Origin: Oceanobacillus timonensis
Lineage (GTDB): Bacteria; Bacillota; Bacilli; Bacillales; Amphibacillaceae
NCBI RefSeq assembly: GCF_900166635.1
Contig: NZ_LT800497.1
Span: 1,692,368 to 1,756,367 of the forward strand
Length of the DNA: 64,000 nt
Direction: 5' to 3'
The position numbers and the translations under genes were made by a program. A model generated the notes under the pieces. That model had not been told where the DNA came from and ran no database searches. It saw nothing but the letters and a program-made list of their open reading frames with translations. Numbering within the stretch: the stretch's first letter is position 1; every line of letters starts with the position of its first letter. Shown here one piece after another: positions 16,681 to 25,912 of the stretch.

Positions 16681-17634
16681 ATGGTGGAACGGACGATGGC
16701 AATTCATTTGGATTTAAAGGAAAAGTATGTAGAGGAAATTCGGAAGATTGCGCCGGATTGGAATATTTATATAGGAGAAGATCTTTCGGATGATATTCTG
16801 AAAAAAGCAGAAATTCTGGTTCATTGGCGTAAAGAAAAAGAAAATACTTATCTGGAAAGTAACCAGCTTAAATGGGTGCAATCCTGGAGTGCAGGTGTGG
16901 ACTCCTTAAACCGAAATAAAATTGCAGAGAAAGGCATCATGCTGACAAGCGCAAATGGGGTACATAGTTATCCGATTTCCGAAACGATTTTTGCTTATAT
17001 TTTAGGATTAACACGGCTTATTCCTACCTATGTCAGACAACAGCAGGAAAAGGTATGGCATCACGCAAAACTTCGCGGCGAGATTCATAACAAGACGATG
17101 GCAGTACTTGGTGTTGGAAAAATTGGACAGGAGACCGCCAAAATCGCAAAAGCTTTTGGGATGAAGGTGCTTGGGGTACGTCATTCAGGAAAAGCGGCAG
17201 AATATGTAGATGAAATGTATCAACCACATCAGTTAGACCAGGTACTTCCACAAAGTGATTTTGTTGTTGTTACATTGCCGTTAACCGAGGAGACACACCA
17301 TCTTATGGGCGAGGAGCAATTCAAGCAGATGAAGGAAGAAGCCTTTTTTGTCAATATAGGACGTGGTTCAGTAGTGGATGAAGAAGCATTAATTCAGGCA
17401 CTTGAGAATAAGGATATCGCTGGTGCAGGTCTGGATGTGTTTGAAAAGGAACCATTAGAAAATACTAATCCGCTTTGGGAGATGGAAAATGTTATTGTGA
17501 CACCTCATACAGCTGGAGCAACGGAGTTTTATAATCAGCGTGTCATTGAAGATATCTTTATTCCGAATTTAAAAAGCTATGTTCATGGAGACACACCATC
17601 CATTAATCTGTACCGGCATGAACGCGGATATTAA
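16681..17634 (+). CDS. D-2-hydroxyacid dehydrogenase
   Basis: 317 residues of the D-isomer-specific 2-hydroxyacid dehydrogenase family. The NAD-binding loop GVGKIGQETAKIAKAFGMKV lies around residue 145; the catalytic Arg is in FVNIGRGSVVDEEALI, the Glu in GLDVFEKEPLE and the His in VIVTPHTAG. It reduces a 2-keto acid with NAD(P)H, but the substrate cannot be read from the sequence. The ATG at 16681 follows GAGGAGGG; a longer in-frame start at 16603 lies inside the repeat element and is rejected. It starts 64 bp after the element, so its promoter may have been altered by the insertion. Confidence 0.88.
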   Translation: MVERTMAIHLDLKEKYVEEIRKIAPDWNIYIGEDLSDDILKKAEILVHWRKEKENTYLESNQLKWVQSWSAGVDSLNRNKIAEKGIMLTSANGVHSYPISETIFAYILGLTRLIPTYVRQQQEKVWHHAKLRGEIHNKTMAVLGVGKIGQETAKIAKAFGMKVLGVRHSGKAAEYVDEMYQPHQLDQVLPQSDFVVVTLPLTEETHHLMGEEQFKQMKEEAFFVNIGRGSVVDEEALIQALENKDIAGAGLDVFEKEPLENTNPLWEMENVIVTPHTAGATEFYNQRVIEDIFIPNLKSYVHGDTPSINLYRHERGY

Positions 17635-17679
17635 GGAATAACGTGAAAAAAGAATAAGATGAAGGTAAGGATTTAGGAA

Positions 17680-18210
17680 ATGAAAAAGATACTTATTTTA
17701 CTCGTATCCCTGTTTGTTTTAACAGGATGCGGACTACTTGATTTATCAGAAGATGAGGAGCCCTCGGAAGGAAGAGAGCTGGTTACAGTAGAACGTGTCG
17801 TTGATGGCGACACGGTTATTGTTCATTTGGAAGATGGAACCAGAGAACGTGTCCGCCTGCTGTTAATTGATACTCCGGAAAGTGTCAAACCGGATACAGA
17901 AGTGCAGCCATTTGGAGAAGAGGCCAGTGAATTTGCCAAAGAATCCATGCCGGAAGGGGAAACGGTAGAATTAGAAAGAGGAAGTCCAGAAAGAGATGAT
18001 TATGACCGTCTGCTTGCCTACATTTGGGTGGATGATGAAAATATCAATCAGTTATTGGTAGAGGAAGGGTATGCAAGAGTAGCTTTTGTATATGAACCGA
18101 ATACAAAATACTTGGAAGAACTAGAAGAAGCGCAGAAAAAAGCGAAGGAAAAAGAGGATCACATTTGGTCTATTCCTGGTTACCCAGAGAGCAGGTTTCA
18201 TGAATATTAA
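17680..18210 (+). CDS. Staphylococcal nuclease-like lipoprotein
   Basis: 176 residues. A lipoprotein signal peptide ends with the lipobox LTGC at about residue 17, so the protein is probably anchored outside the membrane. The mature part is a thermonuclease (SNase) domain: VERVVDGDTVIVHLEDG, RVRLLLIDTPE with the catalytic Arg and Asp region, and VELERGSPERDDYDRLLAYIW with the second Arg. It would degrade extracellular DNA or RNA using calcium. The ribosome binding site is weak. A perfect 21-bp hairpin follows. Confidence 0.9.
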   Translation: MKKILILLVSLFVLTGCGLLDLSEDEEPSEGRELVTVERVVDGDTVIVHLEDGTRERVRLLLIDTPESVKPDTEVQPFGEEASEFAKESMPEGETVELERGSPERDDYDRLLAYIWVDDENINQLLVEEGYARVAFVYEPNTKYLEELEEAQKKAKEKEDHIWSIPGYPESRFHEY

Positions 18211-18221
18211 AGATTGAAAAG

Positions 18222-18273
18222 CAACAGCGCATTAATCAAGTATAGCCAAACATACTTGATTAATGCGCTGTTG
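18222..18273. terminator. Bidirectional terminator
   Basis: Perfect 21-bp stem starting CAACAGCGCATTAATCAAG with a 10-base loop between the nuclease gene and the convergent acetyltransferase gene. Confidence 0.85.
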
Positions 18274-18289
18274 TTCAAGCGTGATTGGA

Positions 18290-19150
18290 TCATATTTTCT
18301 TATCCATTCCATATAACACCCAAGGAGAATCTAATTCAAATGGATGGTTTTCAGGTAATTGATGGATGATAGAAGCGGGAATATCCATCCACACGTGGAT
18401 TTCTTCTTCTGGATATTGATCTTGTAAGTCTTTTTGTGCGTGATCAATGGTTTCCCATAAACCTCCCCGTTGAAATAAATCTTCATAAGGGTAAACAGCA
18501 TGAAGATACGTTTCTTTTTTAATATCTTTTTTTGTAATTAAAGGGGGAAGATCTTCCTCTTGAAAAAAACGCCAGTCTTTTATTTGTTCTTCTTGAAATA
18601 ACTTGGTGACACTTGGGAAAGGATAATAGCATTCAATTGGAAAAAATGTATGTTCTTTAACATGGTATGTATCTAATAGTTCCTGTTTTCTTTTCATTTG
18701 GGCCGTTTCCGGCCAAATATTTTCTGTATGCAGCAATCCATTTACCGTTTTTGCAGTACAGCCATACAGCAGTGTCTGTTTTTTGAAGCCGATACTGCAA
18801 AGAACTTTTTGGGCAGGAATATTATGTTTTTGTGTATTTGCGCCTAACCATTGCAAAGGATGTGCTTGAAAAGCCTGGTTACGGACATATTGTGTTAATT
18901 GCTTGGAATAACCTTGGCCTTGATAACGAATATCACTTCTTAATCTTCCGAGCATAGCGTATTCAGGTCCAAATGTAGTGTAACCAGCTGTACACACTAA
19001 TTGATTGTCTATAAAAAGTCCAAAAAGCGCATGGTTTCCTGTACATAATGTATCAAAAATACGTGTTATATAATCATCTGGTATTCCGGTATACATGTTC
19101 TCCATTGATTTTTTATCGGATGGTAATAATTGTCGGATAATCGTAGTCAT
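18290..19150 (-). CDS. GNAT-family N-acetyltransferase
   Basis: 286 residues. The N-terminal half is a GNAT fold with the acetyl-CoA loop region RSDIRYQGQGYSKQLTQYV; the arrangement LGANTQKHN...KVLCSIGFKK matches motif B. The C-terminal half (about residue 150 onward) has no motif I can name. The ATG at 19150 follows GAGGTG with 5-nt spacing; the TTG just before it is too close. The acceptor substrate is unknown. It is divergent from the small YjdJ-like gene. Confidence 0.8.
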   Translation of the reverse strand: MTTIIRQLLPSDKKSMENMYTGIPDDYITRIFDTLCTGNHALFGLFIDNQLVCTAGYTTFGPEYAMLGRLRSDIRYQGQGYSKQLTQYVRNQAFQAHPLQWLGANTQKHNIPAQKVLCSIGFKKQTLLYGCTAKTVNGLLHTENIWPETAQMKRKQELLDTYHVKEHTFFPIECYYPFPSVTKLFQEEQIKDWRFFQEEDLPPLITKKDIKKETYLHAVYPYEDLFQRGGLWETIDHAQKDLQDQYPEEEIHVWMDIPASIIHQLPENHPFELDSPWVLYGMDKKI

Positions 19151-19322
19151 CAAATCACCTCAAGTTCCATTGTAAAAAGAAGCATCTCATTTCGTCCAGT
19201 AATTCATTTGCGAAAAAAGTGTGTCATTTCTCAATATTTAAAACGCTTACAAAAATAATATCTTGTAGCAAGAAACTTGGAAGAGTATAATGAAGTAAAT
19301 GTAGATATTTAGGAGGGCTAAA

Positions 19323-19610
19323 ATGGCTACCATTCATAAAGGAGAAACAAAATTTTTTGTAGGGGAGGATATTCGTGACCCGGAAGCAGAAATTACTTTT
19401 GTACAATCAGGGTCGAATCGCTTAGTGATTGATCATACGTATGTGGCAAAAGAACTCCGAAGCCAGGGAATCGCTCAACAGCTGCTGGAGCAGGTTGTAC
19501 TGTATGCAAGAGAAAATGATAAATATATTATCCCTTTATGTCCGTTTGCAAAAAAACAAATGCAGAAAAATGAAGCGTATCATGACGTCCTTCAAAATCA
19601 ATTTATTTAA
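19323..19610 (+). CDS. YjdJ-like small GNAT acetyltransferase
   Basis: 95 residues, a minimal GNAT domain of the YjdJ/GTT1 type: IDHTYVAKELRSQGIAQQLLEQVV carries the acetyl-CoA binding loop (RSQGIA), and YIIPLCPFAKKQMQKN is typical of the C-terminal part. AGGAGG precedes the ATG. The stop codon is directly followed by the start of a helix-turn-helix gene, so both are co-translated. The substrate is unknown. Confidence 0.85.
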   Translation: MATIHKGETKFFVGEDIRDPEAEITFVQSGSNRLVIDHTYVAKELRSQGIAQQLLEQVVLYARENDKYIIPLCPFAKKQMQKNEAYHDVLQNQFI

Positions 19611-19841
19611 ATGTATTTAACAATCAAAGAGACAGCAGCATATTTATCAATAGACGAATCCATTGTGCGTACTTATGTTTTGCAAGGGAAGATACGTGCG
19701 GTTTATGATGGAGAAAATTATATTATTAATAAAGAACAATTTACAACATATTTCGAACAGGTTGAGAAGTATAGGAAGGTTATTCAAGCATACTTAGACG
19801 AGCCGATTCCGGAAGATATCGATGTGAAGGATGAGGATTAG
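19611..19841 (+). CDS. Excisionase-type helix-turn-helix protein
   Basis: 76 residues beginning MYLTIKETAAYLSIDESIVRTYVLQGKIRAV, a MerR/excisionase-like winged helix (HTH_17 type); the remaining part is acidic. Its ATG follows the stop of the acetyltransferase without a gap and has no separate ribosome binding site, so translation is probably coupled. Domains of this type bind DNA; here there is no phage context, so it is probably a small host regulator. Target unknown. Confidence 0.8.
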   Translation: MYLTIKETAAYLSIDESIVRTYVLQGKIRAVYDGENYIINKEQFTTYFEQVEKYRKVIQAYLDEPIPEDIDVKDED

Positions 19842-19925
19842 GCAGCTTTCGCAAGGTGGAATATTCTCAAAAATGTTTGAAGAAAATGAAATTCGATGCT
19901 GCGCAAAGAATAAAGGAGATTTTAA

Positions 19926-20837
19926 ATGAAAAACAATAAACGTCCCCGATCGAAAAAAACGGCCCCTTTTTTGAGCTATACGGTAACGGAAGGCAAAGAA
20001 TTACTTCCTTTTCTAAGAGAAGTATTAGAAAATCGCAGCCGTAATTCCGTGAAGTCTATTTTAACGAGAGGGCAGGTTTCTGTAAATGATCGTATTCAAA
20101 CACAGCATAATTACATGCTGGAACAGGGACAAGTTGTTAAAATATTAAAAAACAAAGAGGCTGTTAAACAAGAAGTCTTTGTTGGTATGTCTATTGTTTA
20201 TGAGGATGAAGACATCATTGTGATTGATAAGGAAGCAGGACTGCTTTCCATTGCTACAAAAGAAGAAAGACGACAAACGGCATTTCATCAGCTAATGGAT
20301 TATGTGAAACTGGATGATCCTGCAGGACGTATCTTCGTTGTTCATCGGCTCGATAAGGAAACGTCCGGGGTCATGGTTTTTGCCAAAAGCGAAGAAGTGA
20401 AACGGAAACTTCAGAACAATTGGAAAAACATTGTAAAGGAAAGAACTTATGTTGTTTTCGTAGAAGGAAAAGTCCAAAAGGATAAAGGATATATTGTGTC
20501 CTGGTTAAAAGAAAGCCCGACCCATAAGATGTACTCCAGCCGCGTTAAAAATGACGGACAGCGTGCAGCAACGCGTTATCGGGTCATTCAATCCAACCAG
20601 CAATTTTCACTACTGGAAGTGGAGCTGGAAACAGGAAGAAAAAATCAAATCCGGGTTCATATGCAAGAACTTGGCCATCCAGTAGTAGGCGATAAGAAAT
20701 ATGGCGGCGGAAATCGCCGGGTACTTGGCCGGCTGGGACTACATGCAAAAGCATTGGCACTTTACCATCCGAGTACAAATAAATTGATGTTTTTCCGTTC
20801 GGATGTTCCCAAATCTTTTTATCATAAATCGAAATAA
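19926..20837 (+). CDS. RluA-family pseudouridine synthase
   Basis: 303 residues. An N-terminal S4-like RNA-binding domain (SRNSVKSILTRGQVSVNDRIQ) precedes the catalytic domain, which has the motif RIFVVHRLDKETSGVMVFAK with the catalytic Asp (HRLDKETSG) near residue 142. It isomerises uridine in rRNA or tRNA. Several RluA paralogues exist in Bacilli, so the exact target site is uncertain. GGAG precedes the ATG. An A/T-flanked hairpin at 20842-20880 ends the unit. Confidence 0.9.
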   Translation: MKNNKRPRSKKTAPFLSYTVTEGKELLPFLREVLENRSRNSVKSILTRGQVSVNDRIQTQHNYMLEQGQVVKILKNKEAVKQEVFVGMSIVYEDEDIIVIDKEAGLLSIATKEERRQTAFHQLMDYVKLDDPAGRIFVVHRLDKETSGVMVFAKSEEVKRKLQNNWKNIVKERTYVVFVEGKVQKDKGYIVSWLKESPTHKMYSSRVKNDGQRAATRYRVIQSNQQFSLLEVELETGRKNQIRVHMQELGHPVVGDKKYGGGNRRVLGRLGLHAKALALYHPSTNKLMFFRSDVPKSFYHKSK

Positions 20838-20841
20838 GACA

Positions 20842-20880
20842 AAAGCCATTATCCTTTGTTCATAAAAGGGTAATGGCTTT
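20842..20880 (+). terminator. Terminator of the pseudouridine synthase gene
   Basis: Hairpin with arms AAAGCCATTATCCTTT and AAAGGGTAATGGCTTT (one G:U wobble), followed by CTTTGG. It may also serve the convergent P1 peptidase gene. Confidence 0.75.
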
Positions 20881-20929
20881 CTTTGGTCTGTCGGAAGGAT
20901 TACTGTTACAAGGCATTCCTAATAACAAG

Positions 20930-21916
20930 CTAGATGGGTGCTCGCTCTAATACTCTCCCTCCACGTCCTATGGTTGTTTCTGCCCGTTGTAAAGATTGAT
21001 AAATTGCTTCTTCAATTACTTCTGCGACAGCTTGGAAAAATTGATTCATGATTGGATGATCATCGCGCACCATTGTAAAAGAAGCTGTTACTTGGTTGGA
21101 ATGGTGATCGATTGTTGCGGCTGTGGAAAAAGCAATGGCGATATCGCCGCTCCCATTATCAATCGTACTTCCGGTTCTTCCAAGTCCAACCGCACAACGT
21201 TTGGCCAGCCGTTTTAGCTGACGGTCTGAAAAAGGAGCGTCGGTAGCAAGTATCATCATGATAGATCCGTCTGGAGTATCGGGGTTTTCTTTACCATTTG
21301 CAGGGAACGGTGCCTGCTCCCGTCTGCCGAAGTTACTTACAACAAGTGCCCCAAGCGTATATTTTTTGTCTTCAGCAGAGATGACTCTGGAGGAAGTGCC
21401 GATGCCGCCCTTATAGCCCAGACACTGCATCCCGGTTCCAGCGCCAACTGCTCCCTCGAGACTTTTTTCGGCTGTTGCATGTTGAATAGCACGCATAGCA
21501 TGCTCCGGTTTTACCGCTTGCAGGCGAATGCTGTTTAAATAACCATCATTGCATTCTCCGACAACGATGTTAATGGTTCCCGTTGTATCACCAATTTCTT
21601 CTGTTTCATCCAGCATATATGTTAAGGTACCTTGCATAACAGCTCCCACACCTAATGTATTGGTCAACATAATAGGGGATTCTAAAACACCAAGCTCATC
21701 CATTTGCACTAATCCCGTTGTTTTCCCAAAACCATTAATAACAGCATTGGATGCGACGACTTTTTTTCTGAATATATTTCCGGAGTGGGGCAAAATAGCT
21801 GTAACTCCCGTGCAAATGGTTTCTTGTTCATTAACGTGCTCATACAGTGTTACATGACCTACTTGAACACCAGAAACATCTGTAATACAATTTTTTGCTC
21901 CTTTTGGCAATGGCAT
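20930..21916 (-). CDS. P1 family (DmpA-like) aminopeptidase
   Basis: 328 residues. This N-terminal-nucleophile family cleaves itself before a Ser or Thr to form the active enzyme; the candidate site is the Gly-Ser in TPDGSIMMILATDAPF near residue 230. Other family segments are GVTAILPHSGN, GVGAVMQGTL and GCNDGYLN-like motifs. Relatives release N-terminal residues from short or D-amino acid peptides, or beta-peptides. The ATG at 21916 has AAGGG 11 nt upstream; a TTG at 21925 is the alternative. No signal peptide is present. Specificity is unknown. Confidence 0.85.
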   Translation of the reverse strand: MPLPKGAKNCITDVSGVQVGHVTLYEHVNEQETICTGVTAILPHSGNIFRKKVVASNAVINGFGKTTGLVQMDELGVLESPIMLTNTLGVGAVMQGTLTYMLDETEEIGDTTGTINIVVGECNDGYLNSIRLQAVKPEHAMRAIQHATAEKSLEGAVGAGTGMQCLGYKGGIGTSSRVISAEDKKYTLGALVVSNFGRREQAPFPANGKENPDTPDGSIMMILATDAPFSDRQLKRLAKRCAVGLGRTGSTIDNGSGDIAIAFSTAATIDHHSNQVTASFTMVRDDHPIMNQFFQAVAEVIEEAIYQSLQRAETTIGRGGRVLERAPI

Positions 21917-22014
21917 ACATGTCAAAACCCTTCTTTTTTGATTTCATTATAACAAATTGTATATCACTTGTATGGGATAGACTATATCGGAGAAATTAAG
22001 ACAGAGGTGATTGT

Positions 22015-22533
22015 ATGGGGAAGCGTATGATGAACATTTTCGTGCTCGGTCTGCTTTTTTTTCTGGTTACAATAAATGAAGTTCATGCAGCGGATGTACA
22101 GGAAGGTGTTGAGATTGGTGATAAGGCGCCTGATTTTACGTTGGAGACGCTGGATGGGGAATCAGTGCAATTATCTGATTTTCAAGGAGAAAGAGTCATG
22201 ATTAATTTTTGGGCAACCTGGTGTCCGCCTTGTAAGCAGGAAATGCCGGATATGGAGCAATTTTATCAGGAACATGACCCTGTTATTCTTTCTGTAAATT
22301 TAACGGATGGAGAGATGAATACAGAACAAGTGGGGCAATTTATGCAGGAACTCGAGCTGACCTTTCCTGTTTTATTAGATAAGGAAGGGGAAGTCAGTCA
22401 ATTATATCGTATTCAGCCGATTCCAATGACGTATATGGTTGATGCAGAAGGAATTATTCAATTTAAATCATTTGGGGCATTAAGCTATAAGCAAATGGTG
22501 AAGCAGTATGAGCAAATGAAGGAAGAAGAATAA
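22015..22533 (+). CDS. TlpA/ResA-like thiol-disulfide oxidoreductase
   Basis: 172 residues. An N-terminal hydrophobic signal or anchor (residues 5-25) is followed by a thioredoxin fold with the active site WCPPC in INFWATWCPPCKQEMP (about residue 75) and the cis-Pro region QPIPMTYMV. This is the organisation of ResA/TlpA-type extracytoplasmic reductases used in cytochrome c maturation, or of redox proteins in the spore envelope (StoA). Which of these applies is not clear, since no ccdA or resB gene is adjacent. GAGGTG precedes the ATG. A hairpin follows at 22554-22593. Confidence 0.88.
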   Translation: MGKRMMNIFVLGLLFFLVTINEVHAADVQEGVEIGDKAPDFTLETLDGESVQLSDFQGERVMINFWATWCPPCKQEMPDMEQFYQEHDPVILSVNLTDGEMNTEQVGQFMQELELTFPVLLDKEGEVSQLYRIQPIPMTYMVDAEGIIQFKSFGALSYKQMVKQYEQMKEEE

Positions 22534-22553
22534 GCTATCAAGCGGATTATTAA

Positions 22554-22593
22554 ACAAGCATGAAACCCTTTGATTACAAAGGAACATGCTTGT
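22554..22593 (+). terminator. Terminator of the TlpA-like gene
   Basis: Outer stem ACAAGCATG/CATGCTTGT with an inner stem (CCTTT/AAAGG), followed by TTTTCTTTG. Confidence 0.75.
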
Positions 22594-22761
22594 TTTCTTT
22601 GCTATGGAATAAATGGCGGCTATAAATGTTGGCGTGGAATCAAAAGAAAATGAATTATGATAGAAAAATACGTGCGTATACGATAAAATATACGTTAGGC
22701 GTTTTTTATCGGAGAATGAGCGAACAAATACATAGATAATTTAACCTTGGGAGGCGTTAGC

Positions 22762-22947
22762 ATGAAATTACTGCTGGGGCAATTTGTAGTTATTTTCATT
22801 ATATGGCTTGGATTACTCTCGTTTTATCAAGACATGAACCAGGCAAGCCAGTTTATTTTTTATTTGGTGACTTCATGGCTGCTATTGCTGGTTGTTTTAA
22901 TCATGAAGACTTGGTTTAAAGGAAAGAAGGAAACCAATCAAAAATAA
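22762..22947 (+). CDS. Small two-span membrane protein
   Basis: 61 residues with two hydrophobic segments (about residues 4-20 and 31-50) and a basic tail WFKGKKETNQK. GGGAGG precedes the ATG at 22762. It lies 33 bp before the ABC-F gene, on the same strand. I do not recognise a family; the basic C-terminus suggests that it faces the cytoplasm. Confidence 0.65.
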   Translation: MKLLLGQFVVIFIIWLGLLSFYQDMNQASQFIFYLVTSWLLLLVVLIMKTWFKGKKETNQK

Positions 22948-22980
22948 TCCATACTTAAAGAAATAAGGAAGGGATGCGTT

Positions 22981-24867
22981 ATGTTACGTATTGAAAATAT
23001 CAGCAAGTCCTATGGAGATAAAAATCTGTTTACCAATATCAATACAACCATTGGTGAGTATGAGCGGATTGGTTTAATCGGTGTGAATGGGACCGGGAAA
23101 TCAAGCTTCTTAAAAGTGATTGCAGGCATAGATGAACCGGATCAGGGAGAAATAAAACATGCAAAAGATTATCAGATTGAGTATATCGCACAGGAAATCG
23201 ATCTTTTGGAAGATTTAACGGTTATCGAACAGATTTATTATGGAGAATCGGAACAAATGAAGCTGATGCGTGCTTATGAGCAAGCTTTGCTTCATTTGGA
23301 AAAAGAACCGGAAAAAGAAACGTTTCAGCAGCAGTTATTACAGCTGCAGCAAAAGATGGATGAAGCAGAGGCTTGGGAAGCGAATGCAAATGCTAAAACA
23401 GTGTTAACGAAGCTCGGAATTACAGCATTTGATAAAAAAGTCCGCGAGTTATCAGGTGGGCAGCGAAAACGGGTTGCTATTGCTAAAGCATTGATTCAGC
23501 CTGCTGATCTGCTTATTTTGGATGAGCCTACCAACCATCTGGATCATGAAACAGTGGAATGGCTGGAAAAATATTTGCAAAACTATCGCGGTTCTATTTT
23601 ATTAGTTACCCATGATCGTTACTTCCTGAACAGGGTAACCAATCGGATATTTGAACTGGATAAAGGAAACCTTTATGTTTATGAAGGAAACTATGAGTTG
23701 TTTTTAGAGAAAAAAGCAGAACGGGAAGCACAGGAAATAAGTGATGAGCAAAAACATCGCAATACGTTAAAACGTGAACTGGCCTGGTTAAAACGCGGAG
23801 CAAAGGCAAGGTCAACGAAGCAGCGTGCCCGTGTGGAACGGGTAGAAGAAATGAAAGAGAAAAAATTTGATACGAAAAAAGAAAACCTAGCGATTCAAGC
23901 CGGGTCCAAACGGCTCGGGAATGACGTTATTGATTTAGAAAATATCTCAAAAGGTTTTGAACAGCAGACGCTTATTCATGACTTCACCTATCAAATTATT
24001 CCGGGAGACCGGGTTGGTATTATAGGCCCGAATGGTACTGGGAAAACAACATTACTCAATATCATGGCAGAGCGTATTTTTCCTGACAAAGGGAACGTGA
24101 AAATCGGAGAGACGGTTCGAATCGGCTATTATACACAGGATGATGAGGATCTAGATGGGAATTTGCGCATCATTGAGTATATTAAAGAAGTGGCTGAAGT
24201 TATGCATACGGCGAATGGGCAAGTGATTACAGCAGAACAGATGCTGGAACAATTTCTATTTCCCAGACCGCAGCAATGGGCTTATATACGTACGTTATCA
24301 GGTGGGGAAAAACGTCGCCTTTATTTGCTTAAAGTATTGATGCATGAACCGAATGTCTTGTTTTTAGACGAGCCGACGAATGATTTGGATACACAAACCT
24401 TAGGCGTGTTAGAAGCGTATCTGGAGACGTTTCCCGGGGTCGTTATTACAGTTTCGCATGATCGTTATTTTCTGGACCGGATTGTTGACAAGCTCCTTGT
24501 TTTTAAAGGAGAAGGAGAGGTTTCCCTTTATTACGGAAACTACAGCAATTTCTTGGAAACAAACACGATTCCAAAACAAAAGGAAGCAACTGCTGCAAAA
24601 GAATCAAGTCCTGCATCTGCTGCGAAAACGAAAAAGAAACTATCATACATGGAACAGCGTGAATGGGAAACAATAGAGGATGAAATCACACAGCTGGAAA
24701 CACGATTAACCGACATTGAGCAGGAAATTGCAGCAGCAGGAAGTGATATCGGCAAGGTACAGCCTTTATTTACAGAGCAGCAAGAGGTAGAAGATCAATT
24801 AGAAGAAAAAATGGAACGCTGGGAAGCATTATCATTGTTAAAAGAAAGCTTAGAATCAGATAAATAA
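22981..24867 (+). CDS. yfmR: ABC-F family ATPase, YfmR type
   Basis: 628 residues with two ABC domains and no membrane segments. Walker A motifs are GVNGTGKSS and GPNGTGKTT; signature motifs LSGGQRKRVAIAKA and LSGGEKRRLYLLK; Walker B LLILDEPTNHLD and VLFLDEPTNDLD. A basic linker (KRELAWLKRGAKARSTKQ) joins them and the C-terminal ~70 residues form a coiled coil. ABC-F proteins bind the ribosomal E site and relieve stalled translation. The length and the MLRIENISKSYGDKNLF start fit B. subtilis YfmR. Antibiotic-resistance ABC-Fs are similar, but a housekeeping role is more likely here. Confidence 0.88.
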   Translation: MLRIENISKSYGDKNLFTNINTTIGEYERIGLIGVNGTGKSSFLKVIAGIDEPDQGEIKHAKDYQIEYIAQEIDLLEDLTVIEQIYYGESEQMKLMRAYEQALLHLEKEPEKETFQQQLLQLQQKMDEAEAWEANANAKTVLTKLGITAFDKKVRELSGGQRKRVAIAKALIQPADLLILDEPTNHLDHETVEWLEKYLQNYRGSILLVTHDRYFLNRVTNRIFELDKGNLYVYEGNYELFLEKKAEREAQEISDEQKHRNTLKRELAWLKRGAKARSTKQRARVERVEEMKEKKFDTKKENLAIQAGSKRLGNDVIDLENISKGFEQQTLIHDFTYQIIPGDRVGIIGPNGTGKTTLLNIMAERIFPDKGNVKIGETVRIGYYTQDDEDLDGNLRIIEYIKEVAEVMHTANGQVITAEQMLEQFLFPRPQQWAYIRTLSGGEKRRLYLLKVLMHEPNVLFLDEPTNDLDTQTLGVLEAYLETFPGVVITVSHDRYFLDRIVDKLLVFKGEGEVSLYYGNYSNFLETNTIPKQKEATAAKESSPASAAKTKKKLSYMEQREWETIEDEITQLETRLTDIEQEIAAAGSDIGKVQPLFTEQQEVEDQLEEKMERWEALSLLKESLESDK

Positions 24868-25197
24868 TGAAACAGCAAGCATCATTTATTGTGATTTTTT
24901 CGCAGACGATAAAAAATCGGGTAGCATTCGGATGATTAGCGTGTTATACTTACGTTGGAAAATCACCAGATAGGTTACAAAAGTCTAGTGTCAAGGCGTT
25001 TGTCTGCACTTGAGACCCGATTAAACTTCTGTTTATGTCAAACGCAGATTCATATCAATCCTTGCTCCAAATGAAAATAATTTCGCTTCCTAAAATGAAA
25101 ACGAGAGCTTTAGAGGTTTCATTTTTACGAGTATGAGGGTATATAGAGAAGAAGAGCGTGCCTTATTTTGGAATTGATTAATCAAGGAGGTTATTAA
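24868..25197. other. 330-bp intergenic region, no gene recognised
   Basis: No ORF with a ribosome binding site is visible. A short imperfect inverted pair (GCGTTTGTCTGC near 25000 and TCAAACGCAGA near 25040) might form a stem. The last 15 bp hold the AAGGAGG site of the next gene. It probably contains that gene's promoter; I see no riboswitch pattern that I know. Confidence 0.5.
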
Positions 25198-25866
25198 ATG
25201 AAACTTTTTCAAGTAAGAAAAGGACAATTTGTATTTTATGAAAATGAATTGCATAAGGTATATTCTGTGAAACCGATGTTTAAAAAATCCGTTCATATGT
25301 ATCGGTTAAAGGATATGAAACAAGTATTAACAACGGCTAGAGAAATTAATTTTTATCGCCCAAAACATAATGATACATTTATTTTCTATGGGAAACGATA
25401 TACGGTTGATCAATATGCAAAACCGAAAGCCGGTGATTACATTTTGATTGTGAAACCTACGCCAGACTTCCTGGATCATTATTCATTGAATGAGATTGAG
25501 AAAGTGGAACGGGTGGAAGATGGAAATGTTATCACAACCCGTGATAATGGTGTAAAACATAGTGAATATGTTGTGATGGTTCCAGGGAAATCAGACGCGA
25601 GTCAAGAAATTGCTTATTTTGATAAGTCTCTTGTTCCGGAAGAAAAGCAGCTGCAAGATGAGTCTATTTCTTATTTAGCAGAAAATGATGATACACTGCA
25701 ACCTGCTGTCGGAGATATATATTTGGATATCCATAACAACACTCGTGCAATGATTATAGCCATGACAGATGATGAGATTGTATTCGGTCATGGGGTACGC
25801 GTACATGTTGCAGAACTATTAGATGAAACCAGATATGAATTAGTTTATCAATTTGAAGATAATTAA
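25198..25866 (+). CDS. Conserved hypothetical protein
   Basis: 222 residues beginning MKLFQVRKGQFVFYENELHKVYSV, with no membrane segment and no motif I can name. The first ~100 residues are basic and beta-rich (FIFYGKRYTVDQYAKPKAGDYILIV), resembling small beta-barrel repeats; the later part is acidic. A strong AAGGAGG precedes the ATG. It is followed by a clear terminator, so it is probably transcribed alone. Homologues may exist in other halotolerant Bacillaceae, but I cannot name a function. Confidence 0.75.
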   Translation: MKLFQVRKGQFVFYENELHKVYSVKPMFKKSVHMYRLKDMKQVLTTAREINFYRPKHNDTFIFYGKRYTVDQYAKPKAGDYILIVKPTPDFLDHYSLNEIEKVERVEDGNVITTRDNGVKHSEYVVMVPGKSDASQEIAYFDKSLVPEEKQLQDESISYLAENDDTLQPAVGDIYLDIHNNTRAMIIAMTDDEIVFGHGVRVHVAELLDETRYELVYQFEDN

Positions 25867-25871
25867 AAAAT

Positions 25872-25903
25872 AAGCCGGCTGAAGTCCAATTCAGTCGGCT
25901 TTG
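25872..25903. terminator. Bidirectional terminator
   Basis: AAGCCGGCTGAA / TTCAGTCGGCTT stem with a 6-base loop, between convergent genes. Confidence 0.8.
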
Positions 25904-25912
25904 CAGTGCATT

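Noticed and set aside
19611-19841. Excisionase-like protein as sign of a mobile element
   Set aside because: No integrase, recombinase or attachment repeats nearby; it is translationally coupled to an acetyltransferase.
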